64,000 nt of DNA from FEN-1279 sp964501535 (GTDB taxonomy: Bacteria; Bacteroidota; Ignavibacteria; Tepidaquicellales; Tepidaquicellaceae), in the NCBI GenBank assembly GCA_964501535.1, contig CAZCSV010000009.1:11524-75523 (forward strand). Direction: 5' to 3'. Shown piece by piece: positions 8,981-17,649 of this stretch (the first letter of the stretch is position 1; each line of letters opens with the position of its first letter). The notes below the pieces were generated by a model, which worked only from the letters and a program-made list of their open reading frames with translations, did no database searches and had not been told where the DNA came from. The position numbers were made by a program, and so were the translations under genes.

Positions 8981-9736
8981 TCAAACAGAAAAATAAGCAT
9001 GATGCTTAAAGCTCTTATATTCATTATTGTGAACATATCCGAGCTGATTTGTCAGCATAATTGTTTTTCCTATATATAAGGGCTTTTGATTGAAATGGCT
9101 GTGACCGTAAAGCCAGAAATTTACATCGGATTTATCAACAAAACCAGTCAAATCAACACAAAAAGCCTCATTTATTGGACTTCTGTTATGTTGGGAGGAA
9201 TTACATAACTGTGAGGGTAAATGATGTGTAACTACAACAGTTTTTCTTTTTTTATTGGTCAACTCCTGTATAATAAATTTTAAGCATTCTTTGTGTAGTA
9301 TGTTGAAGTCCGAAGCTTTAAGTCTCCTGCTGTTTTTTGTTATGCAGTCAAAATCCGATACACTTTGTTCGATATTTTTTTCATTGCTACTACTGATTTT
9401 TGACCAAAGTGTACTAAAAATAAATTGAATGTTCTCATATTGTAATTCAATATTGTTTACAATATGAATGTTGTCTTTAAGTTTAATATTAAATGATGTA
9501 TTGAATTCGTTTAAATCTTTATAATAAAATTCGTGATTTCCCGGAACCCAAAAAACTTTCTTGTAATTATCTGAAATGAATTTAAAAAAGGAATTATTAA
9601 AATATTCATCATGCAGAGGAATTATATCTCCTGCTAAAATTAATATTTCTCCGCTGACTGGAAGGGGATTTTTTATTATATATTTGCTGTTTTGCTCAAA
9701 CTCAAGATGTAAATCGGAACAATATTGAATTCGCAT
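8981..9736 (-). CDS. Calcineurin-like metallophosphoesterase
   Basis: A 251-residue cytoplasmic protein with the complete metallophosphoesterase metal-binding order: SDLHLE near the start, GDIIPLH, PGNHEFYY, THHLPS and YGHSHFN. The family hydrolyses phosphomonoesters, phosphodiesters or nucleotides; the substrate cannot be told. It is convergent with the DUF294 gene, with 19 bases between the stops, and is not obviously in an operon. Confidence 0.88.
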   Translation of the reverse strand: MRIQYCSDLHLEFEQNSKYIIKNPLPVSGEILILAGDIIPLHDEYFNNSFFKFISDNYKKVFWVPGNHEFYYKDLNEFNTSFNIKLKDNIHIVNNIELQYENIQFIFSTLWSKISSSNEKNIEQSVSDFDCITKNSRRLKASDFNILHKECLKFIIQELTNKKRKTVVVTHHLPSQLCNSSQHNRSPINEAFCVDLTGFVDKSDVNFWLYGHSHFNQKPLYIGKTIMLTNQLGYVHNNEYKSFKHHAYFSV

Positions 9737-9879
9737 TAACTTCTTTAATTTTTAATCCAGGAAAAAATATTTTCATACAATATTCATATTTGTAAAGATC
9801 AATTCAAGTCTTTTCATTGAACACTTACTAATGTAACATTTTTTTCAATGATATCCGGTACATAAATAGCGAGTAAACA

Positions 9880-10017
9880 GAGTTAATCTGGTGCAATCTG
9901 AGGTAAACTAATGCAAACTAATTTTTGAAAAGTGCGATTTATAGCTATTTTTGATGTTTTTTCTTACCCTTTCACGGGGAAGATTACGGTTTCGAGTCCC
10001 GTTGGGCGTGCTACTCT
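9880..10017 (+). repeat. Dispersed repeat with tRNA-Glu-like 3' half, copy B
   Basis: It has the same layout as the copy at 2024: TGCAATCTGAGGTAA, ATGCAAACTAATTTTTGAAA, then a tRNA-like segment with the CTTTCAC loop (9969-9975), a T-arm with the TTCGAGT loop (nearly intact) and GGGCGTGC. This copy and copy C keep the most tRNA-like T-arm. The rest of the gap 9737-10293 shows no gene. Confidence 0.82.
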
Positions 10018-10055
10018 AAAGCCCTGTAAATATTAACGTTTACAAGGCTTTTTGT
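10018..10055 (+). terminator. Terminator at the end of repeat copy B
   Basis: AAAGCC and TGTAAA pair with TTTACA and GGCTTT around a short loop, with one mismatch, followed by TTTG. The inner TGTAAA/TTTACA pairing recurs in the repeat remnants at 17456 and 30733, so the hairpin belongs to the repeated unit. Confidence 0.7.
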
Positions 10056-10293
10056 TTTGTATCAATTTGAGATGGTAGTCGTTTGGTAGCGGTTTAGTGC
10101 TAACAAGAATTAATTCTTTTCTAATAACATAAAATCATCCAGGTTTTGATTATCCGCTGATGATTTGTATATGTCAGATTTCGATAAATCTGTTGGCATG
10201 AGAAAAAATTTCAGCGGTACAAATTTTTCTTTCACTTTGAGAGCGGCGCTAAGTATCCAATAGAAGGAAATTTTTTTTGAGATTTAAGAAAAA

Positions 10294-10779
10294 TTAATAA
10301 TTCCAGGTTCCCGTATTCCAAATAGCTTTATTGTTGTCGGTATAAATTACCAGATTCCCATCTTCCTGTACAATTAAATATGAACCTTCTTGATTGTACG
10401 ATTGAGAGCTCCAAAGTGCTTTTCCTATCTTTCCGTTTTGTATAGTTTCATAAATAACAAGGTTACCGTCTTCCTGAAAATGCATTTGAGTCGTACCTTT
10501 TTTTCTTTTATAAGTTTCTGTATTCCAGACAGCTTTTCCCTTTTTGTAAAGTACAAGATTCCCGTCTGTTTGCATAATCAGAATGTTTTCTCTGTTATTA
10601 GATAATAAAAAAATATCATTATCCAGAAATACTGTTCCTTTTTTAATTGAGTTTGCATATGTGTCATTATTTTTTGCATAAGGAATTTTATCATCTAGGT
10701 CATAAGGATATGGAATACTCTGGCAATAAGATATGGAAAATGAAAAAATCGTCAGGAATAACAAAAAAGAAAATTTCAA
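10294..10779 (-). CDS. Secreted bulb-type (mannose-binding) lectin domain protein
   Basis: A 161-residue protein with a signal peptide (about 20 residues ending in SYCQS). The mature part holds three B-lectin blades, each with the conserved mannose-site pattern QxDGNLVxY: MQTDGNLVLY, FQEDGNLVIY and VQEDGNLVIY, and W-containing ends (AVWNT, ALWSS, AIWNT). All three sites keep the Q, D, N, V and Y residues of the family. No other domain is attached. It probably binds carbohydrate outside the cell; the ligand and role are unknown. Confidence 0.85.
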   Translation of the reverse strand: MKFSFLLFLTIFSFSISYCQSIPYPYDLDDKIPYAKNNDTYANSIKKGTVFLDNDIFLLSNNRENILIMQTDGNLVLYKKGKAVWNTETYKRKKGTTQMHFQEDGNLVIYETIQNGKIGKALWSSQSYNQEGSYLIVQEDGNLVIYTDNNKAIWNTGTWNY

Positions 10780-11283
10780 AATTTTAATTTTAATTGATGT
10801 TAAATCTAATAGAAATATATAAACTTGTCAATATATTATAAAATCTGAATTAAAGTAATTTTCTTAAGATGGTATAAACTTAACCAATTGAAAATGGACA
10901 CAAAAAATATTTATTCTTTTTTTTATAATTCATTTTACAATTTTACACGGCAAAGTGTATGCTCAAAACAACTGGAGTAAACCCGAATAACTATTTTAAA
11001 ACATGAACACTTCCTCCTTCGTATCATTATTCATATACAATAAATGAGAATTCTGAAGTTATCTTAATATTGTTAGGCTTAGGGGTGATTTTGATACGAA
11101 GCTTAAGTAACACATGTTAAAAATATTTTTAGCTATATTATTTCCTGTCTTATTTATAAAAGATTGCTGCAAACTTATTACAAAATTTAGAAATAAGTCT
11201 ATTTGTCTCTTTCCTAATACAGCAACATTAAAGTTGTTTCGAATAAAATGATGAAATAATCATTTGTTTTTTTGTCTTAATTC
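10780..11283. other. Gene-free AT-rich gap
   Basis: No convincing gene was found here. A 44-codon ORF at 11114-11248 (+) with a hydrophobic start has no recognisable features and is not called. Scattered stop-rich stretches suggest decayed sequence. Confidence 0.5.
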
Positions 11284-11452
11284 ACATGCAATCTGAGGTA
11301 ATCAGGTGCAATCTGAGGTAAACTGATGCAAACTAATTTTTGAAAAGTGCGAATTTAATCTATTTTTGGTGTTTTATTCCACTCTTTCGCGGTGAAGATT
11401 ACGGGTTCGAGTCTCGTTGGGCGTGCAAATTCAATGAATAATTAATAATGAG
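11284..11452 (+). repeat. Dispersed repeat with tRNA-Glu-like 3' half, copy C
   Basis: It contains two TGCAATCTGAGGTAA units, ATGCAAACTAATTTTTGAAA, the anticodon-like loop CTTTCGC (one change from CTTTCAC), a T-arm ACGGG/TTCGAGT/CTCGT and GGGCGTGC. After the tRNA-like end, AATGAATAATTAATAATG closely matches the sequence after copy D at 27750, so the shared unit extends past the tRNA segment. Confidence 0.8.
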
Positions 11453-11643
11453 TGTAAGCTTTTATTTTTTTATCTAAATTTAAATATAATAAAGAAAAAT
11501 CATAAGAATTTATTAAAGAAACTTTTTATAATTAGTTACTGTTAAATATGATATTATTAAGATTTTCGTTGCAAATTTGACTATTTTTTCCATTTTTCTA
11601 TTAATCTGATATTTTTTAATAATTTCTTAAATCAAATTTTTAA

Positions 11644-14094
11644 ATGAGAAAGATTATAAAGAGTTTTATACTGCTTTTGCTTTTTTTTACTTTAAATGCT
11701 TATTCTCAAGATAAGACTTCCGGAAAAAAGCAAAATAAAGATACGGATACTTCTTTTATCTCCGGAAAAGAAAGCCCTCAGGAATTGCTGCTGAAAAGTC
11801 TTCAGCTGGTTCAGGAGCAGTTAATAAACGAGATGATTGATAAAAATAAGGAGAAGCATATTCAATCTCTTCAGGCAATCCAGTTTTCTGCTATTAGAAA
11901 TGAAGCAGGAAGAATAAGAAATTATTTTGATAAGGGAATAGACACTGTAGAAATAAATCACAGATTAAGATCCATAAAGCATAGAAATAAAATAGCTTCA
12001 GAAGAAATTTATATCGACAATGACAACCTCCAGACAACCCGTAATTTAAAGGTTTCAGAGATTCTTATAAATGAGCTTGCAAAGTCACTCGAATCGAATA
12101 AAAAACAGGTTAATGATTATCTGAAAGATGTTAATCTTTTCCGTCATAAACTTGACTCACTCATTAATGATACGATTTTATACAAGTTTCCAAAAGATAC
12201 AGCATCGCTGGTTGATTATTTCAATCAAATGTTATTAATATCGCAGGATCTGAACCCGGTTGACTCTAACCTGAACAAAGCTATTAAGAACCTGAATGAC
12301 ATTGATGATAATATTAATAATCTTTTAAGCGGTATATACAATAACATTAATATAATCAAAAAAAGCCGTTCGGATTATGAAAAGATTATTTTCAGCCAGG
12401 AATTGCCCTATATCTGGGAAAAATTCGATAAATATAATTCCTTTAATGAAGTTGTAAAATTTTCATACAGGAAAAACAGATCGGTATTTCTTTCCTATCT
12501 GAATGTTTATATCAATAATAATTTATATATCATAATTATACTTTCGCTGCTTGTATATTTATTTATAAGAAAAATCAGAAAAAGGCTGTTAAATGAACCC
12601 GGTTCTCTGCAGGAATTCTATACTAAAATAATTATTAAGCAGCCTTTAATATCATCAATTTTTATTTCTTTAAACTTATTCCAGTTCGTTTTTCCGAGCC
12701 CGCCTGTTATATTTTCGGGAATAATATGGCTTGTATCTGGAATACTGCTGATAGTTCTATTAACCTATAGTAAAAATAAGCATTTCATAATTACATGGAT
12801 TTTGATACTGATATTCTCAATGATTATTGTTTACAGTGACCTTCTCCTGAAAATATCTCTGTTAGAACGCCTTTATTTACTCGCAATTTCAGCTGTTGCA
12901 TTTGCTTCAGGTATTATTGTTATAAAGAAACAGAAGGATTTGCTGAATAAAGATATTAAATATAAAATATTCCCGTATGTTCCTTTACTGATGTTTCTTC
13001 TGTCTTTCATCTTAAATGTCACGGGCAGATTTAATCTGTCCAAAACGCTGCTGACCGCAGGTGTTTTAATGATTGCTGTAGCGGTTATGCTTTATGTATC
13101 GATGAGAATATTGGAAAACCTGATATTATTCATAACCAGCAACTTTGATATCACAGAAAATGAAAAATACAGACAAAACTTAATAAAGCTGAATCTTTCG
13201 CTGCCTAAATTTTTGAAAACTCTGACAGTTTTGGGGTTTGTAATATTGGTTGGAAGGAATTTTTACTTTTATGATTATATTATTTCCGGAATTCAGTATT
13301 TCATTAGTACAGAACAGACAATCGGCAGTTTCAAATTTACTTTAGCAGGGGTTTTAATATTTATTTTCATAATAATTGTATCTACAATTATATCCAAAAT
13401 TATTTCACTTTATTCGGATTCGCAGATTAGTAAAGACAGGATTGATCCTGTGACGGGTAAGAGAAGCGGAGGACTCGGGAACTGGCTGCTTCTGATAAGA
13501 ATCGCCATTGTATCCGCAGGTGTGCTAATTGCTTTTGCGGCTACGGGGATTCCCATAGACAGGCTTACAATAATTCTCGGTTCGTTAGGTGTAGGTATTG
13601 GTTTTGGCATGCAGACGATCGTGAATAATCTGATGAGCGGTATTCTTCTTGCATTTGAAAGACCTATTCAAATCGGGGACCAGATTGAAGTTGAAGGCAA
13701 ATCAGGAATTATCAGGGAAATCGGTATTCGAAGTTCAAAACTTGAAACATTTGATGGCTCCGATATTATAATTCCCAACGGAGATCTTCTGAGTAAATTT
13801 GTGGTAAACTGGACCAGAAATAATAATCAGAGAAGAATTGAAATTTTGATAAACGTAAAAAGCGGCAGCGATACAGTGAAATGTAAGGAAATTCTCGAAT
13901 CAATAATTAAAAATAACGAATTCGTGGAAAAAATGCCGGAACCAATTGTACTGCTTTCAAAATTAGAAAGTACTTCCGTTGAATTCAGAACTTTGTTCTG
14001 GGCTGATATTTTTAAAGCTACAGAGCTAAAAAGCGAAATTCTATATATTATTCAAAACGAGTTTAAAAAAGCAGGTATAGAATTAACAACATAA
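11644..14094 (+). CDS. Large MscS-family mechanosensitive channel
   Basis: An 816-residue protein. A signal peptide (ending near NAYSQD) is followed by a periplasmic coiled-coil region (about residues 40-285), then about ten membrane helices (290-640), and a C-terminal MscS pore and beta domain: GVGIGFGMQTIVNNLMSGI at about 648 forms the pore-lining helix and VGDQ-like IGDQIEVEG the start of the beta domain. The size and the periplasmic extension resemble MscK/YnaI-like channels that open under hypo-osmotic stress. A lipoprotein gene follows 45 bases later on the same strand. Confidence 0.88.
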   Translation: MRKIIKSFILLLLFFTLNAYSQDKTSGKKQNKDTDTSFISGKESPQELLLKSLQLVQEQLINEMIDKNKEKHIQSLQAIQFSAIRNEAGRIRNYFDKGIDTVEINHRLRSIKHRNKIASEEIYIDNDNLQTTRNLKVSEILINELAKSLESNKKQVNDYLKDVNLFRHKLDSLINDTILYKFPKDTASLVDYFNQMLLISQDLNPVDSNLNKAIKNLNDIDDNINNLLSGIYNNINIIKKSRSDYEKIIFSQELPYIWEKFDKYNSFNEVVKFSYRKNRSVFLSYLNVYINNNLYIIIILSLLVYLFIRKIRKRLLNEPGSLQEFYTKIIIKQPLISSIFISLNLFQFVFPSPPVIFSGIIWLVSGILLIVLLTYSKNKHFIITWILILIFSMIIVYSDLLLKISLLERLYLLAISAVAFASGIIVIKKQKDLLNKDIKYKIFPYVPLLMFLLSFILNVTGRFNLSKTLLTAGVLMIAVAVMLYVSMRILENLILFITSNFDITENEKYRQNLIKLNLSLPKFLKTLTVLGFVILVGRNFYFYDYIISGIQYFISTEQTIGSFKFTLAGVLIFIFIIIVSTIISKIISLYSDSQISKDRIDPVTGKRSGGLGNWLLLIRIAIVSAGVLIAFAATGIPIDRLTIILGSLGVGIGFGMQTIVNNLMSGILLAFERPIQIGDQIEVEGKSGIIREIGIRSSKLETFDGSDIIIPNGDLLSKFVVNWTRNNNQRRIEILINVKSGSDTVKCKEILESIIKNNEFVEKMPEPIVLLSKLESTSVEFRTLFWADIFKATELKSEILYIIQNEFKKAGIELTT

Positions 14095-14139
14095 TTAACA
14101 AAGTTTTTTAAAAAAATAATTAATAAAGGAAAAAACATT

Positions 14140-15138
14140 ATGCAAAAAGTATTAACATTCATAATTATCGTTTTTATTTCTGTTTATTTGTTCAATGGAT
14201 GTAAAAGCAACACAGATAAAGGTAATACTGAAAAAAACACTACACAGGAAACAAATAAGTATACTTCGGAAAACAAAAAAACTAATAAGGATTTTTCCGG
14301 AAACTACGTTTCCGAAGGATATGATAAGCGAGGCGAAGGATACGACTGGGTTTCGGTTTCAGTAAAAAATATTAATGAAAATGAAATTTCAGTCTCTGTC
14401 CGTTCCAGAGCAGACCAGAAGAAACCGACATGCACATTTGACACAAAAGCAAAAAAAGTTAACGACAGTACTTACAGCACCGTAGCTGAAGGAAAAAATG
14501 TTATCATAAAATTCACGGATAAAAGCATAAAAATTGCAACAGAAAAACCGGAAGACGAATCAGCATTATATTTCTTCTGCTCCGGTGGTGCAACCGTTGC
14601 AGGTACTTATAATAAAATAAACGAATCACTCGACGAAAAGCAAATTGATAAAACAATCTTCACAAAAGTATTGAGACTTCAAGGCATAGGTTTTACTGTA
14701 TCCGCAAAACCAAAAGACGGAAAAGTTGAATTGGAAATTTATCCGTTCGGTCTTAAACTCGATAACCAGACAATAAAACAAATAATTGACGGTACCGTGA
14801 CAGACGCTGAAGTTGAAGACCTGAACGCAGACGGATTTCCTGAAGTAGTGGTTTATATTCAGACTGGTGAAAATAAAAAGGGCAATGTTTATGCGGCGAG
14901 TGTACTGGCAGGAAAAAGCATGGTTCAGATTAGTTTCCCCCAGGTATCCGATAATCCAAAATTAAATAAAGGTTATAACGGTTTTGATGAGTTCACTCTG
15001 ATTGAAAATTATCTTTCCCAGCGTTTCCCCATTTTTGAAAACGGAAACAAAACCGGTAAATTCCGCCAGATTGAGTACACTCTTCAAAAAGGTGAAAATA
15101 TGCCGAAGTTTGTAGCAAAAAATGTAAATGAATTTTAA
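14140..15138 (+). CDS. Lipoprotein with C-terminal PliI-like lysozyme-inhibitor domain
   Basis: A 332-residue protein with a lipobox (LFNGCKS, Cys21) and a low-complexity Thr/Asn/Lys linker. Residues 50-155 form a beta-rich domain with two cysteines (PTCTF and FFCSGG), loosely like a C-type-lysozyme inhibitor fold. Residues 175-332 (LQGIGFTVSAKP, DLNADGFPEVVVY, NKGYNGFDEF, LSQRFPIF) follow the pattern of PliI, the periplasmic inhibitor of I-type lysozyme. A protective role for the envelope is inferred; the family match is by motif memory only. Confidence 0.6.
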   Translation: MQKVLTFIIIVFISVYLFNGCKSNTDKGNTEKNTTQETNKYTSENKKTNKDFSGNYVSEGYDKRGEGYDWVSVSVKNINENEISVSVRSRADQKKPTCTFDTKAKKVNDSTYSTVAEGKNVIIKFTDKSIKIATEKPEDESALYFFCSGGATVAGTYNKINESLDEKQIDKTIFTKVLRLQGIGFTVSAKPKDGKVELEIYPFGLKLDNQTIKQIIDGTVTDAEVEDLNADGFPEVVVYIQTGENKKGNVYAASVLAGKSMVQISFPQVSDNPKLNKGYNGFDEFTLIENYLSQRFPIFENGNKTGKFRQIEYTLQKGENMPKFVAKNVNEF

Positions 15139-15217
15139 AATAAATAATTATTTGCAAATATCTAAAAAATATCTATATTGAAATTTGCAAATTAAGGGTT
15201 GAAATAAATCAGACGAT

Positions 15218-15424
15218 ATGAAGAAATTAACTAAGATACAAATTGCTACAATAACACTTGTTATTTTGTATTTGATTTGGGAGGTAGTAGTCCAGATTTG
15301 GGAGCAATCTCAGCCTGCTATTGGTCCTGTAATCAGGGCAGATTTGATATTGATTTATCCGGTACTGGCTGTAATGATTTTATTATCACTTATCCAGTTT
15401 ATAATAAAAATGTTGAGAAAATAG
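15218..15424 (+). CDS. Small two-helix membrane protein, unknown
   Basis: Sixty-eight residues with helices at about 7-26 and 42-64 and a basic C-terminus (KMLRK). The ATG follows the lipoprotein gene by 80 bases. A bidirectional terminator lies about 115 bases downstream. No family is recognised. Confidence 0.55.
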   Translation: MKKLTKIQIATITLVILYLIWEVVVQIWEQSQPAIGPVIRADLILIYPVLAVMILLSLIQFIIKMLRK

Positions 15425-15537
15425 TTTATTATATAACAGAACATTATTTGAACCAATAAAAATTAAACATTGTTATTATAATAGTTTTGTTATTTACATA
15501 CCCGAAAACGGACTTGTCAACATCAGACTAATGGTAG

Positions 15538-15569
15538 AAAAAAAGCCGAACATTTAAATTCGGCTTTTA
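15538..15569. terminator. Bidirectional terminator between convergent genes
   Basis: AAAAGCCGAA and TTCGGCTTTT form a perfect 10-bp stem with an 8-base loop, A-rich on the left and T-rich on the right, so it can serve both the plus-strand small protein gene and the minus-strand DUF4397 gene. Confidence 0.85.
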
Positions 15570-15615
15570 GGAATTTTGTTTTTAAAACTTTTTTTCTTAA
15601 TAATCTTTGTTAAGA

Positions 15616-16323
15616 TTATTTATTTACGATTATTTTTGCGTCAAGTGCTTGTGTTCCTGAGCCACCAACAAATCCTGATGCAAACACAGTATATATTTTC
15701 CCGTTTTCAAGTATAACTCCGGGTTTACTGAGAACTACGGTTGTTGTACCCGCAAGTCTGACTTCCAGATTATAGGTCCCTGCATCCACAGGTGTAAATG
15801 CCATTTCAGTGCCGGTAACAGTTTTGTTGAAAGTTCTGTTTGAAAACAGCACCGGTCCTCCTGTAACCGCTACATCAACCGCAGGTGCATTTGGAGAAAA
15901 GTGAAAGAATCTGATGTGTGATTTTCCCGAAGCCGGAGTTGTCAAATTATCTGTAACAACAACGGGGCTTAATTTCGAAACACTGTCTACTGCAAAAACA
16001 GAATAATTCATATCCTTATCAAAAGGAACATCTGCATTAATAACGGTTGTTGATGTACCCGTTACATTTACCTTAATGTTTCTGGTTCCAGAATTCACAC
16101 TTAGATATGCCGTACTGTTTGGGAATGTAAGATTAGTTCCTGCAACTGTTCCATCCACAAGCAAATCGACGCCGGGTGCATCCGGTGAAGCATGTGTAAC
16201 CATCACGTTAGCTTTCGAAACGGTCGTAGTATTAGTAGGGTTTGAATCTTCAGAACAACCCATAATCATTGTTGCAATTGCGATTAAAAAAGCTGAAGCT
16301 ACTATATTTTTTATTTTTACCAT
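15616..16323 (-). CDS. DUF4397 lipoprotein
   Basis: A 235-residue protein with a lipobox (IMGCSE, Cys23) and two tandem DUF4397 repeats: VMVTHASPDAPGVDLLVDG (about 41-59) and FFHFSPNAPAVDVAVTGG (about 138-155), each followed by a strand-rich half (INVNSGTRNIKV-like). DUF4397 proteins are surface or periplasmic with unknown function. It is transcribed away from the CarH-type regulator gene, and an array of 9-bp repeats lies 82 bases upstream of its start, so light or B12-dependent control is possible. Confidence 0.85.
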   Translation of the reverse strand: MVKIKNIVASAFLIAIATMIMGCSEDSNPTNTTTVSKANVMVTHASPDAPGVDLLVDGTVAGTNLTFPNSTAYLSVNSGTRNIKVNVTGTSTTVINADVPFDKDMNYSVFAVDSVSKLSPVVVTDNLTTPASGKSHIRFFHFSPNAPAVDVAVTGGPVLFSNRTFNKTVTGTEMAFTPVDAGTYNLEVRLAGTTTVVLSKPGVILENGKIYTVFASGFVGGSGTQALDAKIIVNK

Positions 16324-16404
16324 TTTTTTTATCTCCTTTAGTTTTAATTTAAGTTTTAATTTATGGTTTAAAAGGTATAACCGAATTATTAAATATTAAG
16401 TTCC

Positions 16405-16433
16405 CGTTATAAACGTTATGAACGTTTTAAACG
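16405..16433. promoter_or_regulatory. Three tandem 9-bp repeats, candidate CarH operator 1
   Basis: CGTTATAAA, CGTTATGAA and CGTTTTAAA follow one another directly and end in CG. Each junction also makes the near-palindrome CGTTNNNAACG. The array lies between the divergent DUF4397 and CarH-type genes. CarH proteins are known to bind three tandem direct repeats (11 bp in Thermus), so a threefold array beside this gene is suggestive; the 9-bp period differs. Confidence 0.55.
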
Positions 16434-16477
16434 AAATAGTTTTATAAACAAGTAAACCCTCCTAAGTTAATCAGGAA

Positions 16478-16504
16478 CGTTTATAACGTGCAAAACGTTT
16501 ATAG
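16478..16504. promoter_or_regulatory. Three tandem 9-bp repeats, candidate CarH operator 2
   Basis: CGTTTATAA, CGTGCAAAA and CGTTTATAG form a second array with the same period as the one at 16405. It ends 4 bases before the preferred ATG of the regulator gene, where a bound protein would block transcription or initiation. This supports autoregulation and argues against the alternative GTG start at 16488, which falls within the array. Confidence 0.55.
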
Positions 16505-16508
16505 TAGT

Positions 16509-17375
16509 ATGGATAATACATTCTCTTCAAAGCAGGTTGCCAAATTACTCGGCGTAAATGAATCATCGGTTAAAAGATGGGCAGACAGCGGTATGCTTGG
16601 TTGCTATAAGACACCCGGCGGACACAGGAAATTCAAGAAAAGCGACATAATGTTGTTCAGTGTAAAATATTCGTATGAACTTAAACGCAATACTCTTTTC
16701 GATCAATACACTGATACTCCTGGGGAACAAACCTTTGATTTGGGTAAAATAAATGCTGTATTTTTAAAGAAACTTATTACGTGCAGCGAAGAAGAAATAC
16801 TCGATTACATTTATTCTTTGCACATTACAGGACTGAGTATAACGGAATTTTATGACAATGTTTTAGGAAAAACCATGGTGATGGTTGGTGAGATGTGGAA
16901 GAAAAAGAAAATAACTATAGAGCAGGAGCATATTTTAACCAGTAAAATGACAAAGGCACTTATAAAGCTGCACGGGAAACTTGAGTCGAAACTAAAGAAC
17001 GGACTGACGGCATTCTGCGGGTGTCTTGAAAAAGAGTTTCACGAATTACCCCTGCTTAGCGTTAACAATGCACTCCAATATAACGGATGGAATACAATTT
17101 ACGCGGGAGTAAACCTGCCGGTTAAATCGTTTATATCCGGAATCGAGACATACAAACCCGATTTGGTATGCTTATCTGCAACAATAATAGAGGACAAGTC
17201 AATGTTTGAAAAAGAGGTAAAGAAGATTTATGATGCATCGAAGGCTGTGGGTGCATATTTTATAATTGGCGGCTCTGCTGTTGATAAATTCCTTGCTGCT
17301 AAGGGAGTTTGCGATGCTTTGGTAATAAATATTAAAGAATTATTAAGCTATGCTAAAGATAAATTTTCGGTCTGA
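16509..17375 (+). CDS. carH: CarH-type MerR regulator with cobalamin-binding domain (B12 photoreceptor)
   Basis: A 288-residue protein. Residues 4-50 are a MerR-type winged helix (SSKQVAKLLGVNESSVKRW, TPGGHRKF). Residues 80-160 are a four-helix B12-cap with the diagnostic Wx9EH motif (W130, E140, H141), and residues 165-285 a Rossmann B12-binding part with EFHEL, whose H178 would be the lower axial ligand. Family knowledge: AdoCbl-bound CarH tetramers repress carotenoid genes in the dark and fall apart in light. The carotenoid operon ends about 270 bases further on, on the opposite strand. The residue after the Trp, His in Thermus CarH (light-state Co ligand), is Lys here. The ATG at 16509 is preferred to the GTG at 16488. 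Confidence 0.85.
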   Translation: MDNTFSSKQVAKLLGVNESSVKRWADSGMLGCYKTPGGHRKFKKSDIMLFSVKYSYELKRNTLFDQYTDTPGEQTFDLGKINAVFLKKLITCSEEEILDYIYSLHITGLSITEFYDNVLGKTMVMVGEMWKKKKITIEQEHILTSKMTKALIKLHGKLESKLKNGLTAFCGCLEKEFHELPLLSVNNALQYNGWNTIYAGVNLPVKSFISGIETYKPDLVCLSATIIEDKSMFEKEVKKIYDASKAVGAYFIIGGSAVDKFLAAKGVCDALVINIKELLSYAKDKFSV

Positions 17376-17455
17376 TAGAGGCTAATATAATTATTGTGCT
17401 CGATTAAACATTTTCGGTTAATACTAAACATATCTTGAAAAATTAATACTATATA

Positions 17456-17541
17456 GTTTAACCACCGCTGAGGAAATTCTGTTGGGTATGCAATTTTGAA
17501 GCATTGTAAATATTAGTGTTTACAGGGTTTTTAATATTGTC
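17456..17541 (+). repeat. Remnant of the tRNA-Glu-like repeat, copy F
   Basis: Only the right end is recognisable: CTGTTGGGTATGCAA in place of CCGTTGGGCGTGCAA, then GCATTGTAAATATTAG and GTTTACAGGGTTTTT, matching the terminator of copy B. The left direct repeats are gone. The gap 17376-17649 holds nothing else recognisable. Confidence 0.55.
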
Positions 17542-17649
17542 AATTAAAGGGCTCTTAAAATTACAATTACTTTGATACCTTTGGGTATTTATATTTTCGT
17601 ATTTTTCTTTCTAAAAAATTATCTGCTGATGCAACTCAAATCACTTCAT

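Noticed and set aside
11114..11251. 44-codon ORF with hydrophobic start
   Set aside because: No ribosome-binding signal, no recognisable family and weak coding character; kept as part of the gene-free gap.
15277..15459. 60-codon ORF overlapping the small membrane protein gene
   Set aside because: Out-of-frame shadow of the two-helix membrane protein, which has the better hydrophobic pattern.
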